Source: Verrucomicrobiales bacterium (GTDB taxonomy: Bacteria; Verrucomicrobiota; Verrucomicrobiia; Limisphaerales; UBA11320). From it: 64,000 nucleotides of DNA. The translations under genes and the position numbers were made by a program. Position 1 is the stretch's first letter. Each line of letters begins with the position of its first letter. The stretch covers positions 1 through 64,000 of the forward strand of contig JAEUHE010000231.1 in assembly GCA_016793885.1 (NCBI GenBank), read 5' to 3'. Positions 10,901 to 19,788 of the stretch are shown here, piece after piece. The notes under the pieces were generated by a model. That model did no database searches, was not told the DNA's origin, and saw nothing but the letters and a program-made list of their open reading frames with translations.

Positions 10901-11524
10901 AGGCAGCGGATCCGGTTGTCCGGCGGTCAAGGTGAGCCGTCCCAGAACCCGGACCACCTCGCCGGCTGCGTCCAGTTCCCGCAATTCGAAGGTAAAGACC
11001 TCCCCGAGGGCCACCGGAGTCGGCCCAGCCCATCCCAGCCCTAAAGCCATCCTCAGACTAGGATGACCTTGCGCTAGAAATCGGAGGTTTTGATCCAAGG
11101 GCGCGTCGACGGTGGCCTGTTGCAGCAGGGCCGACAGCATTTCTGCCAGCGAAGGATCCCCCGCCCCATTGAAACGACGGTACAGCTGGGTGACCGCATC
11201 GCTCAGCGTGGATAGATTTTCACCCAACTGGCTCGCACGCTGCAAAAACACTTGCAGCACAGCGACCTCCGTTCCAGCCGAGACCGGCAGGGTGGGAGCA
11301 AAGAGACCCGGACCGCCCTCTGCGCCCGCCTTCATAGCCACGCCAAGTCTCTTGCCGGCGAGCAGTTCGGGTTGGCTGGGAGTCCAGACCGCGTAGACCC
11401 ACGGTCGACCGGAAGCGTCGGTGGTGGTGGTTCCCACGGTCAGAAGGGTGTCGGGCACGTCCAACTGGCCCCACGCGGACCAAGCCAAACTGCTGGCGAT
11501 GATGAAAGCAACTAAGGTTTTCAT
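7925..11524 (-). CDS. Large exported protein with Fn3-like repeats
   Basis: This 1199-residue product has a signal peptide (MKTLVAFIIASSLAWSAWGQ) and is the first gene of the minus-strand operon. Much of it reads like degenerate fibronectin type III or Ig domains: alternating beta strands with motifs such as RYEIYRGSDNLP, EWRLFRRVDDGPYTLI and TYEVRVTALG, each the typical central strand of an Fn3 repeat. Several cysteine pairs suggest disulphides. I cannot place it in a named family. It does not carry the C-terminal module and ends in GQLLIE. It sits divergently from the hydrolase gene at 11716, with a 190-base promoter region between them. A scaffold or adhesin role together with the two downstream gene products is inference. 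Confidence 0.88.
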   Translation of the reverse strand: MKTLVAFIIASSLAWSAWGQLDVPDTLLTVGTTTTDASGRPWVYAVWTPSQPELLAGKRLGVAMKAGAEGGPGLFAPTLPVSAGTEVAVLQVFLQRASQLGENLSTLSDAVTQLYRRFNGAGDPSLAEMLSALLQQATVDAPLDQNLRFLAQGHPSLRMALGLGWAGPTPVALGEVFTFELRELDAAGEVVRVLGRLTLTAGQPDPLPAPGAPVQVPDLTPKGDLNIKLRWSTPDPLRRQSLLSAGVVLWRVPLELAVTRGWDNTPPTLNDLQGSAQLVTPQSIVPEQMLTAAEAIDFVTFKDLVFYSDDGNRYRMNAEGVNVDDPLVEGTEWFYFATARDLLGRDGAVSAGGRGIVCRTLPPKSPFRLKLENHWQPAPDSSEGTQGFLFSFESNTDTGRDTTQRYEIYRGSDNLPVLQDPVLREGLVPLATVAHAGDAVWLSYVDDAADVKDTRGKTFWFSVRAIHDSPCGPIKSPFSAPVFGSLRERTGPDAPSGVVDRSCPNAAVICQPQRFEPYAGPQDGRRHFRVECTRQNRGIASATFWMEVISRGVVVSTINFPTHVFAETFDTVVQEIDLPIAQLGDTQLFYCVTQTYGGTRGNTASCAPQLTPPGDVSLTLSFLTAALTDAELVPGEPLSDVLLGPPVGVQILSLDPEDFTAQGVASVQLDGQTLLIQASSIGGIATIWRKVGFSQCRQGVIGWRFPSNPGNVSVRAFPVLRFDDSPCEHLATAPGSQEIPPLQIRFPLKPRTEEWRLFRRVDDGPYTLIRQGLKSFDPSVPSSEVVALDTGLPTTRATVCYYAQLVDRDGNGSALVRMEPCVPIQPVSLPAPRLSPPESAGTREDPIMRLTWSCPPVGVDRFRVFVKPLNNKPLPPKFGADFDRVTAGGIPIIYSAVGSVLKPLQTLAGGAIVKLASAPEFFETGRLGGNFPSAPPFTIDFHCEEGVTYEVRVTALGIPKLEGPSSATHSFSWTFEEPAPEPVVPWPARPLPPSGSFPGVEVVRLATPVPPGGPTPDTTDQTLWPYDEPDAVVVGVRVATLASTDRRDYRRPRGQGDPHVVYNPRPGSAGAERANPNLHVYAPMGNGKPELAEGFVLYRRQVPSPLFPQAQGDTVQVSPLVRQIAFRPAIDGPGIALSDPFFAIRFRFSPNSEIQDTFELCLLDTQPVVMGARYEYTLVTFSPRGELLHSVNAGQLLIE

Positions 11525-11715
11525 GGAAAATCGATGGGTTCCGCCCTAAAAGTAGAACCCTACCTCCATTACCTCAGGAACCAGAAGCCACGATTACAAA
11601 GAGTTTACAAAATCCCAACCGAACCGAAAAAGTCCGGTTCCGGGTTTGCGTCGTGATGATCGATTGACTCAAAGTGGGACAGATCAATAGCCCGCACCCA
11701 TCCAATCAAAGAACT
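11525..11715. promoter_or_regulatory. Divergent promoter region
   Basis: The region separates two outward-facing transcription units. It contains a direct repeat TTACAAA at 11594-11600 and 11605-11611, exactly 11 bases apart, and an inverted repeat GAACCG, 8 bases, CGGTTC at 11621-11640. Eleven-base direct repeats are typical of OmpR/PhoB-type regulator sites and inverted repeats of dimeric repressors; which protein binds is unknown. No clear -35/-10 pair could be assigned with confidence. Confidence 0.45.
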
Positions 11716-12657
11716 ATGCGACATCTCTCCCTGAACTGGACTCGATGGAGTCGAGCGGTCCTTCTCGCCCTAGCCGTGCTGTGTTTCCCACGTCTGTCAC
11801 CGGCAGCCGAAGAATCCGCCCTCCTCGAGATTGAGCGCAAGGTGACCCATGGCTACGCCACCAACGAAGGTGTTCGTCTCCACTATGCCCAACTGGGTCA
11901 AGGCCCCCTGATCGTCATGATTCACGGATTTCCGGACTGCTGGTTGACCTGGCGGGCACAGATGGAGGTGCTGGCCAAGGATCATGAAGTCGTGGCGGTC
12001 GATCAACGCGGTTACAACCTCAGCGACCGTCCCAAGGGGGTGGAGAACTACGACATGTCGAAACTGGTATCGGATGTTGCCGCCGTGGTCCGAGCTCGCG
12101 GCCGTGAACGGGCCATCATCGTAGGACATGACTGGGGTGGGATCGTGGCTTGGACGTTCGCCATGACCCGGCCGGAGATGACGGAGAAGTTGATTATTTT
12201 GAACCTGCCCCACCCGCGGGGACTGAGTCGCGAGCTGGCCACCAATCCCGAACAACAGAAAAACAGCGCCTACGCTCGACGGTTCCAGCAGGAGGGAGCC
12301 CACACCAATCTCACGGCCGCCGGCCTCACCTTCTGGGTCAAGGATCCAGCCGCCCGCGCCCGATATGTTGAGGCCTTCGAACGGTCGGACTTCGAAGCGA
12401 TGCTCAATTACTACAAGCGCAACTATCCTCGGGAGCCGTACACCGAGGACACCTCGCCCGTCTTCAAGGTGAAGTGTCCCGTGCTGCTGATCCACGGGCT
12501 GAAGGACAAGGCGCTGCTGTCCGACGCCCTGAACGGAACCTGGAAATGGGTGGAGCAGGATCTCACTCTCGTCACCGCGCCCGAGGCTGACCATTGGGTG
12601 CAACAAGACGCGGCTGATTTGGTCACCCGAACGATGGTGAGCTGGCTGAAGCGGTAG
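11716..12657 (+). CDS. Exported alpha/beta-hydrolase, epoxide hydrolase-like
   Basis: The product of 313 residues is an alpha/beta-hydrolase of the epoxide hydrolase/haloalkane dehalogenase branch. It shows the oxyanion motif HGFPD, the nucleophile elbow GHDWGG with aspartate (residue 139) instead of serine, an acid in HGLKDKALL (about residue 264) and the histidine in EADHW (about residue 293). Aspartate at the elbow argues for an ester intermediate opened by water, as in epoxide hydrolases; the YYKRNYP stretch may hold a lid tyrosine. The start MRHLSLNW was chosen because it gives a signal peptide ending SPAA; an in-frame ATG at 11674 adds 14 residues. The sugar dehydrogenase gene follows after 46 bases and is probably cotranscribed. 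The substrate is not known. Confidence 0.9.
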   Translation: MRHLSLNWTRWSRAVLLALAVLCFPRLSPAAEESALLEIERKVTHGYATNEGVRLHYAQLGQGPLIVMIHGFPDCWLTWRAQMEVLAKDHEVVAVDQRGYNLSDRPKGVENYDMSKLVSDVAAVVRARGRERAIIVGHDWGGIVAWTFAMTRPEMTEKLIILNLPHPRGLSRELATNPEQQKNSAYARRFQQEGAHTNLTAAGLTFWVKDPAARARYVEAFERSDFEAMLNYYKRNYPREPYTEDTSPVFKVKCPVLLIHGLKDKALLSDALNGTWKWVEQDLTLVTAPEADHWVQQDAADLVTRTMVSWLKR

Positions 12658-12703
12658 GAAAGGAGTATTCAACACGCGGGCTTCATTGTTAGAATCGGAA
12701 CTC

Positions 12704-14143
12704 ATGAAGCCGATCCGTTATGGACTCCAGGTTGCCATCGCTCTGGCCACCACGCTATTCATTAACTCGCACTCACGTCTTGAAGCCGCCGAGCAGTCTG
12801 CCAGCGCACCGGGCTTCCGAAAGGTGATCCTCGAGACGAACTGCTTCAACCCGATGGAACTCGCCGTGCTGCCTGATGGCCGGGTGCTCTTCGTCGAGCG
12901 CTTCGGAGCCGTGAAGATCTGGAAACCGGAGACTCAAGCCAGTGTGCTAGCCGCTCAAATGAACGTTCATGGCACCCTGAACGCCATGAACGCCCGTCAG
13001 GAGGACAAAGGCAGTTGGGAGGCTGGGGTGCTCGGCGTGACTCTGGACCCGGGTTTCGCCCAAAATAATTGGGTGTGGCTCTACTATTCTCCTAAGGATG
13101 CCCCGGGCAATCACCTATCGCGCTTCACGCTCAAGGGCGATACCCTGGATCTTTCCAGCGAGAAGCGGGTCCTGTCGGTGGCGGTGCAGCGCGAGGTTTG
13201 CTGTCATGAAGCCGGCTCGCTGGCCTTCGATGGCTCCGGAAACCTATTCTTGTCCACTGGCGACAATACCAATCCATTCGCGTCGGACGGCTACAACCCC
13301 ACCGACTACCGAACGAACCGATACGCGTGGGATGCGGCGCGCTCTGCCGGCAACGCCAACGACCTCCGCGGAAAGATTCTGCGAATCCGCCCGCAGCCGG
13401 ATGGCACCTACACGATCCCGCCAGGAAACCTGTTTCCACCGGGAACCCCCAAAACCCGCCCGGAGATCTTCGTGATGGGATGCCGCAACCCCTTCCGCAT
13501 CGCCGTCGATCCACTCTCCGGGACGGTCAGCTGGGGGGATGTCGGTCCCGACGCGCGCGAAACCAAGCCTGAACGCGGACCGGCAGGTTTTGATGAGCTC
13601 AATCGCACGCGCGAAGCCGGCAACTTCGGCTGGCCTTTTGTCATTGCCGACAATAAGCCATATCGCCAATACGATTTCGCCACTCAGCAATCGGATGCCG
13701 CGCAGGATGTCCAACGTCCCGTGAACCGTTCGCCACAGAATACAGGACCGGTCGAACTACCTCCGGCCCGTCCGGCCTGGATCTGGTATCCCTACTCGGC
13801 GTCCACTCGTTTCCCTCAAACCGGCAGCGGCGGCCGAACGGCCTGCGCCGGGCCCTTTTATCATTTCCGCGCCGACCTGAAGTCTGACCGCAAGCTGCCA
13901 GCCAACCTGGATGGACGCCAGTTCTTCTATGACTGGGAACGAGGTTGGATCCTAACCGCGATACCCGATGATAAAACCGGCCAGGCTCGGCTTGAACGCT
14001 TCGCTCCGGAAATCAAGCTGAAGCGCCCGTTAGAGATGGAACTGGGGCCGGACGGCGCCCTCTACGTGATCGAATTCGGCACGGGATGGGAGAGTAACAA
14101 GGATGCCCAGATCGTGCGAATCGAACCGATTCCCACTCCCTAA
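12704..14143 (+). CDS. PQQ-type glucose/sorbosone dehydrogenase-like protein
   Basis: The 479-residue product resembles the soluble quinoprotein glucose/sorbosone dehydrogenase family (GSDH). These are six-bladed beta-propellers that oxidise sugars in the periplasm using PQQ. Family marks include NPMELAVLPDGRVLFVER near the start, GVLGVTLDPGF, HEAGSLAFDGSGNLFLS, LRGKILRI, and a GCRNPFRIAVDP segment followed by GDVGPD. The start MKPIRYGLQ gives a signal peptide; an ATG 18 bases upstream is possible. PQQ binding cannot be confirmed by eye, and many verrucomicrobial and planctomycetal members of this family have no proven substrate. Its position after the hydrolase gene suggests one transcript. 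No PQQ synthesis genes are present in the window. Confidence 0.87.
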   Translation: MKPIRYGLQVAIALATTLFINSHSRLEAAEQSASAPGFRKVILETNCFNPMELAVLPDGRVLFVERFGAVKIWKPETQASVLAAQMNVHGTLNAMNARQEDKGSWEAGVLGVTLDPGFAQNNWVWLYYSPKDAPGNHLSRFTLKGDTLDLSSEKRVLSVAVQREVCCHEAGSLAFDGSGNLFLSTGDNTNPFASDGYNPTDYRTNRYAWDAARSAGNANDLRGKILRIRPQPDGTYTIPPGNLFPPGTPKTRPEIFVMGCRNPFRIAVDPLSGTVSWGDVGPDARETKPERGPAGFDELNRTREAGNFGWPFVIADNKPYRQYDFATQQSDAAQDVQRPVNRSPQNTGPVELPPARPAWIWYPYSASTRFPQTGSGGRTACAGPFYHFRADLKSDRKLPANLDGRQFFYDWERGWILTAIPDDKTGQARLERFAPEIKLKRPLEMELGPDGALYVIEFGTGWESNKDAQIVRIEPIPTP

Positions 14144-14373
14144 GCGCAACCTAACTTGGGGGTGAAAGAACGTCCGCTGCGCTCGGGGGCCGGGGAATCG
14201 TCCGGCATGGACGACGCTACAATGGAGTGTGGTCCGTCTCGGCCCATGGGGTGTCGGACTTAATTCTCCTTTCGAGGCTAGACCCAAAAACTCAATTTCC
14301 GGGAAACTTTTCATTGGGCTCGCTTAAGAACTGGGTGAACGGACTGATCCGTTGCAACCCAACACAGATACTT
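14144..14373. promoter_or_regulatory. Intergenic region with hairpins and palindrome
   Basis: The region contains two repeat-family members: the TCGTCC/GGACGA hairpin at 14198-14214 and, next to it, a sequence (about 14228-14252) whose reverse complement shares ATGGGCCGAGACGG with the hairpin at 39577-39595. Closer to the gene an 11-base palindrome, TTTCC G GGAAA, lies at 14296-14306 and could be an operator. An ATG at 14227 is in frame with the following gene, but the 49 residues it would add look non-coding. Confidence 0.5.
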
Positions 14374-17300
14374 ATGCGAGTTACCATGAAGCAAGCCGGC
14401 CGTTTTCTCCATCGGGTCACGAGGACCTTGTCTGTAGCCCCCATGGCGATGGGGCTAGCCACCTATTTGCTAGCTGCTGATCGAGTTTCCGGGGCGATTC
14501 CCGCAGTGGTAGAGTCCAACCCGCACGTCCTGCCGGACGTGAAGACCGCCTTCCAAAAGCTGAGCCACCATGGGGAAGCCATGGGCTTTCGGATGGGAGC
14601 GGGTGCCCGGTCGGCAACGTGGGATGGGAACCTGGCCAACGCCGAGGGGGTCAATGGCCGAGAAACCCACTACCAGGGGATCACCCGATCACGCGGCCCG
14701 GGGGTTCCCTACTTCTATGTCACCCGATCCGGAATCGCGGAGGGAGATGCTGGAAACATGATGGTGGTTCGACTCGGCACGCGTCCCACCGATGGCGAGC
14801 GGCTACGCTCGAACCGCCTGCTCCAGGACGCCAAAATCAATGAAACCATTCCGGCAGCGTCGGATGCCGTCGTGGCTAACGTCGTCTTCGACTACCATCA
14901 CGCCGGCAGCATCACCCGGGTGGGGGATATTCTCGCGGTAGCTTTAGAAAACCCGATCCTTAGCGGTCTGCCCAGTGGCCGAATCGTCTTCCTGGATGCC
15001 AGCAACCCCGGACGCCCCGTAAGCCTGCCCTACACTCTGGACATCCACGACCACGATGCCGGCGTTGTGGGCCTGACGAAATTGAACGACGGCCACTTCT
15101 TCTTGGTGATCAGCTGGGGTAAGAATGAGAAACTGGAATTTTATCGGTCCACGGGAACCTCTTTCCGTGACCCCGGGTTTAGATTCGAACTCCACGACGC
15201 CTGGAACAGTAGCGAACTGTCGACCTGGCCCGCCGGAAGCGGTGCGTGCTATCAGGATCTGAGCTTGGTGACCCAAAGCGATGGGCGGGTGTTCATGATC
15301 GGATCCCGACGAGACTCCACGGCGGCCCCCCTGTTTGGAAAAGATTTGATGGCGCTTTATGAGATCACCGGCTGGCAGGCGAACGCCCCGGGAAAAAAAG
15401 TGAGCCTTAGCCTAACCGTGGCCGAGACCCAGAAATGGACCGACACTCCGGGCGTGGTCGGCAACCCGGTTCGAATAGCCACCTCAACGATCAACGCTGA
15501 CTTTCTGGCCGGCGCAGGCGCCTATGTTTCTCCAACCGGACAACTCTACTTCTACGCAACGGAACACTGGAATGATGGGCCGGGAGGTTCGGTTCGTTGC
15601 GTGGAGTTCCGTCACGAGACCGTAGCCAGTGCGGGATCACCCCTCTATTCCAATCGTGCCAACCTCAAGACTTCCACCTTCGTCTTGGGGGAAGGCGACA
15701 GCATTACCCTGGATGCATCCCAGGCGTCACGTGGCATCAAGCCCTGGGTGGAGGTGTATGAACATGATGACTACACCGGACGCAGTGTGGTGATGGACTA
15801 TGCAGACCGCGGGGTGGAAGACTATCAGGATTTCCGCAAGTTCGGAGATGGGTTCAACGATGAGGCCAGCGCGGTCCGATGGTACACCCCCATCGGCTGG
15901 AGCATCATGCTGCACAACGAGGACAATTTCGGGCTGGATGAAAGCATTCTGCTCCTGCAGGGGTCCGGAGTTCCTTCGGCGATGAGCCTGAAGGACGCCT
16001 CCTTCAACGACCGCGTCACCTCGATGCGGTTTATTCCCCCGGCCGGCAACAATCTCGACCAGGCGGCCACCGTAACCTGGAATGCGGATGATTCGAATCC
16101 GGCGCTGGCGTCCCTCGGCGCGCGGGAGACCAAAACAGCGATTCTCACCGCCGGGTGGGAAAGCGGCACCTTTCCGGTAAGCATCATCGTCGGTCCGGCA
16201 CCGACGACCACCGAGAGCTTTACTTTCACGATCACCAATAAACCACCACGCATCGTTGCCGCCAAGGCCACCCCGGTAGCTGATGTTTCGGGGGAAGTCC
16301 AACTCCAGGTTTCCTACATCGATGATGGCATTGGCGACACACATTCCGCGGAAATCCATTGGGGCGACGGCACCGTGGACCGCATCGATTCGTTACCCTC
16401 GTTCGCTAACGACTTCACCCGATCCCATGTCTACCGTGAAACGGATCCCTGTGAGCCCGACACCTCCACCTTCCAGATCCACGTGACCCTGAAGGACAAT
16501 GATGGAGACACAGCGCAGATCGAAAAAACTCATACCGTCGCGTGGCCACGTCCAACCGTGCGAACCAATGGCCCGGGAAACTCGCTGGTATTCGCTGATG
16601 GATCGGGACTGGCAACGATCGAACATCACTCCTCCCTGAATCCATTCCCGTTCACGGTCATGACCTGGGTTCGAACCGAGCAGACCAACTCGACCGCGCT
16701 GGTGTCGAAATACCTTTCAAACTTCGGAGGTTACCAGATTCACCTGATTCAGGGGCAGGTCCATGCCTGGCACTTCCATGATTTGCAGGGATGGGTGGCC
16801 GGCCCCGGAGAGGGCTTTGCGGCCAATGGAGTGGATTTCAATGGCCGGGGGCTGAATGGAGGTTTTGTGGCTGACGGAGCTTGGCACCATATTGCCTGGG
16901 TCGTGGACGAGACCGGAGGCACCCTCTATGTGGACGGGGTAAACCGCAACCGCGGGAACTGGGTCGGAAGCCCGGGAGCCTCCCAGATGAGCGATCACTT
17001 GCGGTTCGGCGTTTGGCCGGGATCCCGAGGTCCGTCGGATCGCAGCCGATTCATCGGAGAGTTGGATGAAGTCAGCCTGTGGAACCGAGTCCTTGAAGCC
17101 GATGAAATCGACTACCACCGATACCATCCCCTGAGCAGCTTCGAGCCCGGATTAATCGCGGTATTTAAGATGGACGAGGCCGAGGTTGGCAACCTACTCG
17201 GGTTCCGCGAAGGAACCGCCCGCTATACCGGAACAGTCACCACCGGTATCGCCTGGAGCCCCTCGACCGTGGGACGGGCGACATCCCCCGCTCCGCTCAA

Positions 17301-18900
17301 CCAATCCATCCGGTTTGACGGTCGCGGAGGCGTCGTCATCGCTGAGCAGGATTCTCTGATGCCTTATCCCATGACCCTCAGCGCCTGGATCAAGACCGAA
17401 AGCACGAACCGAGCCCTGGTGATTCACAACTACTCCGAAGCTTCGGACATGGGATATCTACTGAGCATCGACCGGGGACGTTTGAAGGCGGAATACGCGC
17501 GCTCGAAGACAGACTACATTAGGGATGGTCTCCAACCCTTGGATGGCGGCGTGGTGGCCGACGGAATCTGGCATCACGTGGTGTTCACCGTATCGGACGA
17601 TGGCGGAAAACTCTACCTGGATGGGGACCTCAAGATCCACGGCCTCTGGAAGGGAGTTCCAGGAGGCGCGAAGTCACAGCGAGACCTGACCTTTGGCCGA
17701 TCACGGGATGCCAGCAGCGCTGGATGGCAGCCATTCGTTGGCGCGCTGGATGAGGTCACACTCTGGGACCTTGAAAAGACCGTCCAAGAGGCCCGCGAAC
17801 TGGCCGACGGTCCGCTTACCGGAAGCGAAGCTGGAATGATCGGTTACTGGCCAATGGAACAGAGCCAGGATCCGAGATTGGAAGGGAAGGTCAGGGATCT
17901 GGCCAGCGCGGGCGGAGTCAATGACGGGAAAGCGGATTCAACGGTGGGGTGGCAAAGCTCGGACGTGTGGTCAGTCCGCCGCACCCAGGGACCGGGATGG
18001 GGTTTGCTCTTCGATGGGGTGACCGGGACAGTGGCCGTCGGCTCTAAAAACCCCATGAACGCCTACCCGCTCTCGGTGCTCGCCTGGGTGAAAACCACTC
18101 AGACAAATGAAGCGGCGCTCATCAACAACTACGAAGCTGGCTCGGCCAACGGTTGGCAGGTGTTTATTTCCGAAGGACGCCTGCGCGCCTGGTATTTCAA
18201 GGATTCCCGAAACCTGGTCTTCGGAGGCAATAACGGGCTGGATGGCGGTTGGATTGCGGATTGCCAGTGGCATCAGGTGGGCTTCGTGGTGGATGCGGCT
18301 GGAGGTCGGCTCTACGTCGACGGAGTGCTTCGCGCCAGCCAGGCTTGGGTGGGAACTCCTGGACCTTCCAGTTCTCGAGAGCCGCTCCGGTTGGGCAACT
18401 ATCCCGGGAACTCCCTCCCCTCAGGCGCCCACTATTATGGGCTGATGGATGAGATCAGCATTTGGAACGTGGCTCTGACCCTTGAGCAAGTGAATAGCTT
18501 TGGATGGAGCCAGCCGCAGGGCGACACACCCGGAATGCTCACGTATTGGCGATGCAACGAGGGGCAAGGCACTTCCCTGCTCCCCTTTAATCATGCCAAG
18601 TCCGCACTCTCAGCCACGCTGAATGAGGGGGTAAGCTGGGTGAGATCGGATGCGATTGTCGGCACTCCGGCGATGGTTCCCAGGATCGGCCAAACGGAAT
18701 GGACACCCGCCACAGGAACCCATATCCGGTTCCCGGGACAGTCCCGGTATCGTTACCACGTCGAGCGAACCGCGAGTCTGGAGAATCCAACATGGCAGAG
18801 CCTGGGCCTCGCGATCGAGACGGCACCCGGCAGCTTCGAGCTGGTTGATCCCACCTCGACCGCAGGTCGTGCTGGATACTATCGTCTCGTGACCCAGTAG
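14374..18900 (+). CDS. Exported crystallin/PKD/triple-LamG protein
   Basis: The product has about 1509 residues. The start at 14374 (MRVTMKQAGRF) or the ATG at 14386 gives a signal-like N-terminus with a hydrophobic stretch ending near VSGA. Residues ~30-440 are an unassigned, probably propeller-like region. Residues ~457-557 match a beta/gamma-crystallin fold (VEVYEHDDYTGRS, GFNDEASAVRW, then a second motif NFGLDESILL, SFNDRVTSMRF). A PKD-like domain with IHWGDGTVDR follows (~622-722). Then come three LamG/concanavalin-like domains (~732-910, 975-1145, 1205-1370), each with GAWHH/GIWHH/CQWHQ and LYVDG motifs. The protein ends with the shared C-terminal module (YHVERTASLENPTWQSLG ... YYRLV). 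LamG and crystallin modules point to calcium-dependent glycan or matrix binding outside the cell. Confidence 0.92.
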   Translation: MRVTMKQAGRFLHRVTRTLSVAPMAMGLATYLLAADRVSGAIPAVVESNPHVLPDVKTAFQKLSHHGEAMGFRMGAGARSATWDGNLANAEGVNGRETHYQGITRSRGPGVPYFYVTRSGIAEGDAGNMMVVRLGTRPTDGERLRSNRLLQDAKINETIPAASDAVVANVVFDYHHAGSITRVGDILAVALENPILSGLPSGRIVFLDASNPGRPVSLPYTLDIHDHDAGVVGLTKLNDGHFFLVISWGKNEKLEFYRSTGTSFRDPGFRFELHDAWNSSELSTWPAGSGACYQDLSLVTQSDGRVFMIGSRRDSTAAPLFGKDLMALYEITGWQANAPGKKVSLSLTVAETQKWTDTPGVVGNPVRIATSTINADFLAGAGAYVSPTGQLYFYATEHWNDGPGGSVRCVEFRHETVASAGSPLYSNRANLKTSTFVLGEGDSITLDASQASRGIKPWVEVYEHDDYTGRSVVMDYADRGVEDYQDFRKFGDGFNDEASAVRWYTPIGWSIMLHNEDNFGLDESILLLQGSGVPSAMSLKDASFNDRVTSMRFIPPAGNNLDQAATVTWNADDSNPALASLGARETKTAILTAGWESGTFPVSIIVGPAPTTTESFTFTITNKPPRIVAAKATPVADVSGEVQLQVSYIDDGIGDTHSAEIHWGDGTVDRIDSLPSFANDFTRSHVYRETDPCEPDTSTFQIHVTLKDNDGDTAQIEKTHTVAWPRPTVRTNGPGNSLVFADGSGLATIEHHSSLNPFPFTVMTWVRTEQTNSTALVSKYLSNFGGYQIHLIQGQVHAWHFHDLQGWVAGPGEGFAANGVDFNGRGLNGGFVADGAWHHIAWVVDETGGTLYVDGVNRNRGNWVGSPGASQMSDHLRFGVWPGSRGPSDRSRFIGELDEVSLWNRVLEADEIDYHRYHPLSSFEPGLIAVFKMDEAEVGNLLGFREGTARYTGTVTTGIAWSPSTVGRATSPAPLNQSIRFDGRGGVVIAEQDSLMPYPMTLSAWIKTESTNRALVIHNYSEASDMGYLLSIDRGRLKAEYARSKTDYIRDGLQPLDGGVVADGIWHHVVFTVSDDGGKLYLDGDLKIHGLWKGVPGGAKSQRDLTFGRSRDASSAGWQPFVGALDEVTLWDLEKTVQEARELADGPLTGSEAGMIGYWPMEQSQDPRLEGKVRDLASAGGVNDGKADSTVGWQSSDVWSVRRTQGPGWGLLFDGVTGTVAVGSKNPMNAYPLSVLAWVKTTQTNEAALINNYEAGSANGWQVFISEGRLRAWYFKDSRNLVFGGNNGLDGGWIADCQWHQVGFVVDAAGGRLYVDGVLRASQAWVGTPGPSSSREPLRLGNYPGNSLPSGAHYYGLMDEISIWNVALTLEQVNSFGWSQPQGDTPGMLTYWRCNEGQGTSLLPFNHAKSALSATLNEGVSWVRSDAIVGTPAMVPRIGQTEWTPATGTHIRFPGQSRYRYHVERTASLENPTWQSLGLAIETAPGSFELVDPTSTAGRAGYYRLVTQ

Positions 18901-18911
18901 GTTCTGAACCT
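18899..18911. other. Palindrome over the stop codon
   Basis: AGGTTC T GAACCT is a perfect 13-base palindrome that includes the last two bases of the TAG stop codon. It could form a 5-6 bp stem or act as a protein site. There is no U-tract, so it is not a convincing terminator. Confidence 0.3.
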
Positions 18912-19035
18912 CGAACCGCATTCAGAAAATTCATAGTCCTCGTTCCTCTCCTGGCGGACCTCCTCAGTGCTTTGTCACGACAGTGGACACAGAGCGAACT
19001 CGACGAAGGTGCCCAGCATATGCTAGGAACTCAAT

Positions 19036-19731
19036 GTGCGCATCCTGGTCGTGGAAGATGAATGTAAGGTGGCCCGCTTTATCGAGGAAGGGCTCCGCGA
19101 ACAAGCGTATGCGGTCGACTGGGCTCCGGATGGCCAGGAAGGACTGTATCGGGCCTTGAATAACGCCTACGACTTGATCGTATTGGATGCACTACTGCCC
19201 AAGAAGGACGGTTTCACCCTGCTTCGGGAGATTCGCTCGACAGGCAGCAATGTGCTAGTGCTGATGCTGACTGCACGAGCGAGCGTGCGGGATCGCGTCC
19301 AGGGGCTTGATGCGGGAGCGGATGACTATCTCACCAAGCCTTTTGATTTCGATGAGTTCCTGGCTCGTGTGCGCGCGCTGTTGCGCCGGAGTACGGCCGA
19401 CGGCCAACTTATACTCCGTGTTGCGGATCTTGAGCTCGACCCCCGAACACGGAAAGTAAGTCGCGCAGGCCGCCCGTTGTCACTCTCCGCCAAACAGTTC
19501 AGCGTCTTGGAGTTCCTTCTGCGCAACCCGAACGAAGTCGTCACTCGAACCAAGCTGGCCACTCATGTGTGGGATGAAAACTTCGATCCATTCAGCAATG
19601 TGATTGATGTGACCATGCATCACGTTCGTGAAAAGGTCGACCGCGAGTTCTCACCCACACTCATCCACACCGTGCGAGGAGTTGGCTACGTGCTGAAAGT
19701 GGAGGGATGCCCCCGAAATTGCATTTCTTAA
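19036..19731 (+). CDS. OmpR-family response regulator
   Basis: The 231-residue protein is a receiver plus winged-helix regulator close to the CusR/CopR type. The receiver has acidic residues VEDE, phospho-acceptor Asp51 in LIVLDALLP, the switch threonine in MLTA and Lys101 in YLTKPFDF. The DNA-binding half (about 130-225) has the usual LSAKQFSVLEFLL and the recognition-helix segment NVIDVTMHHVREKVD, ending in HTVRGVGYVL. The start codon is GTG, chosen because AGGAA lies six bases upstream and the frame begins RILVVED. The kinase gene follows; its likely start is 57 bases downstream. A four-hexamer array begins over this gene's own stop codon (19728-19765), suggesting that the regulator controls the kinase gene and the 2582-aa gene downstream. 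Confidence 0.96.
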   Translation: MRILVVEDECKVARFIEEGLREQAYAVDWAPDGQEGLYRALNNAYDLIVLDALLPKKDGFTLLREIRSTGSNVLVLMLTARASVRDRVQGLDAGADDYLTKPFDFDEFLARVRALLRRSTADGQLILRVADLELDPRTRKVSRAGRPLSLSAKQFSVLEFLLRNPNEVVTRTKLATHVWDENFDPFSNVIDVTMHHVREKVDREFSPTLIHTVRGVGYVLKVEGCPRNCIS

Positions 19732-19765
19732 CGCAAGTTAATGTTGGTTTCACCCAGGGTTAATG
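19728..19765 (+). promoter_or_regulatory. TTAAnn hexamer array before the kinase
   Basis: TTAACG (19728), TTAATG (19738), a degenerate TTCACC (19749) and TTAATG (19760) are spaced 10, 11 and 11 bases. The identical spacing recurs at 21253-21290. Tandem half-sites on one face of the helix are the known binding pattern of OmpR/PhoB/PhoP-type regulators, one of which is encoded just upstream. The array overlaps the regulator stop codon and ends 23 bases before the likely kinase start at 19789. Confidence 0.55.
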
Positions 19766-19788
19766 GACCACCAGGCATCCTACCACGC

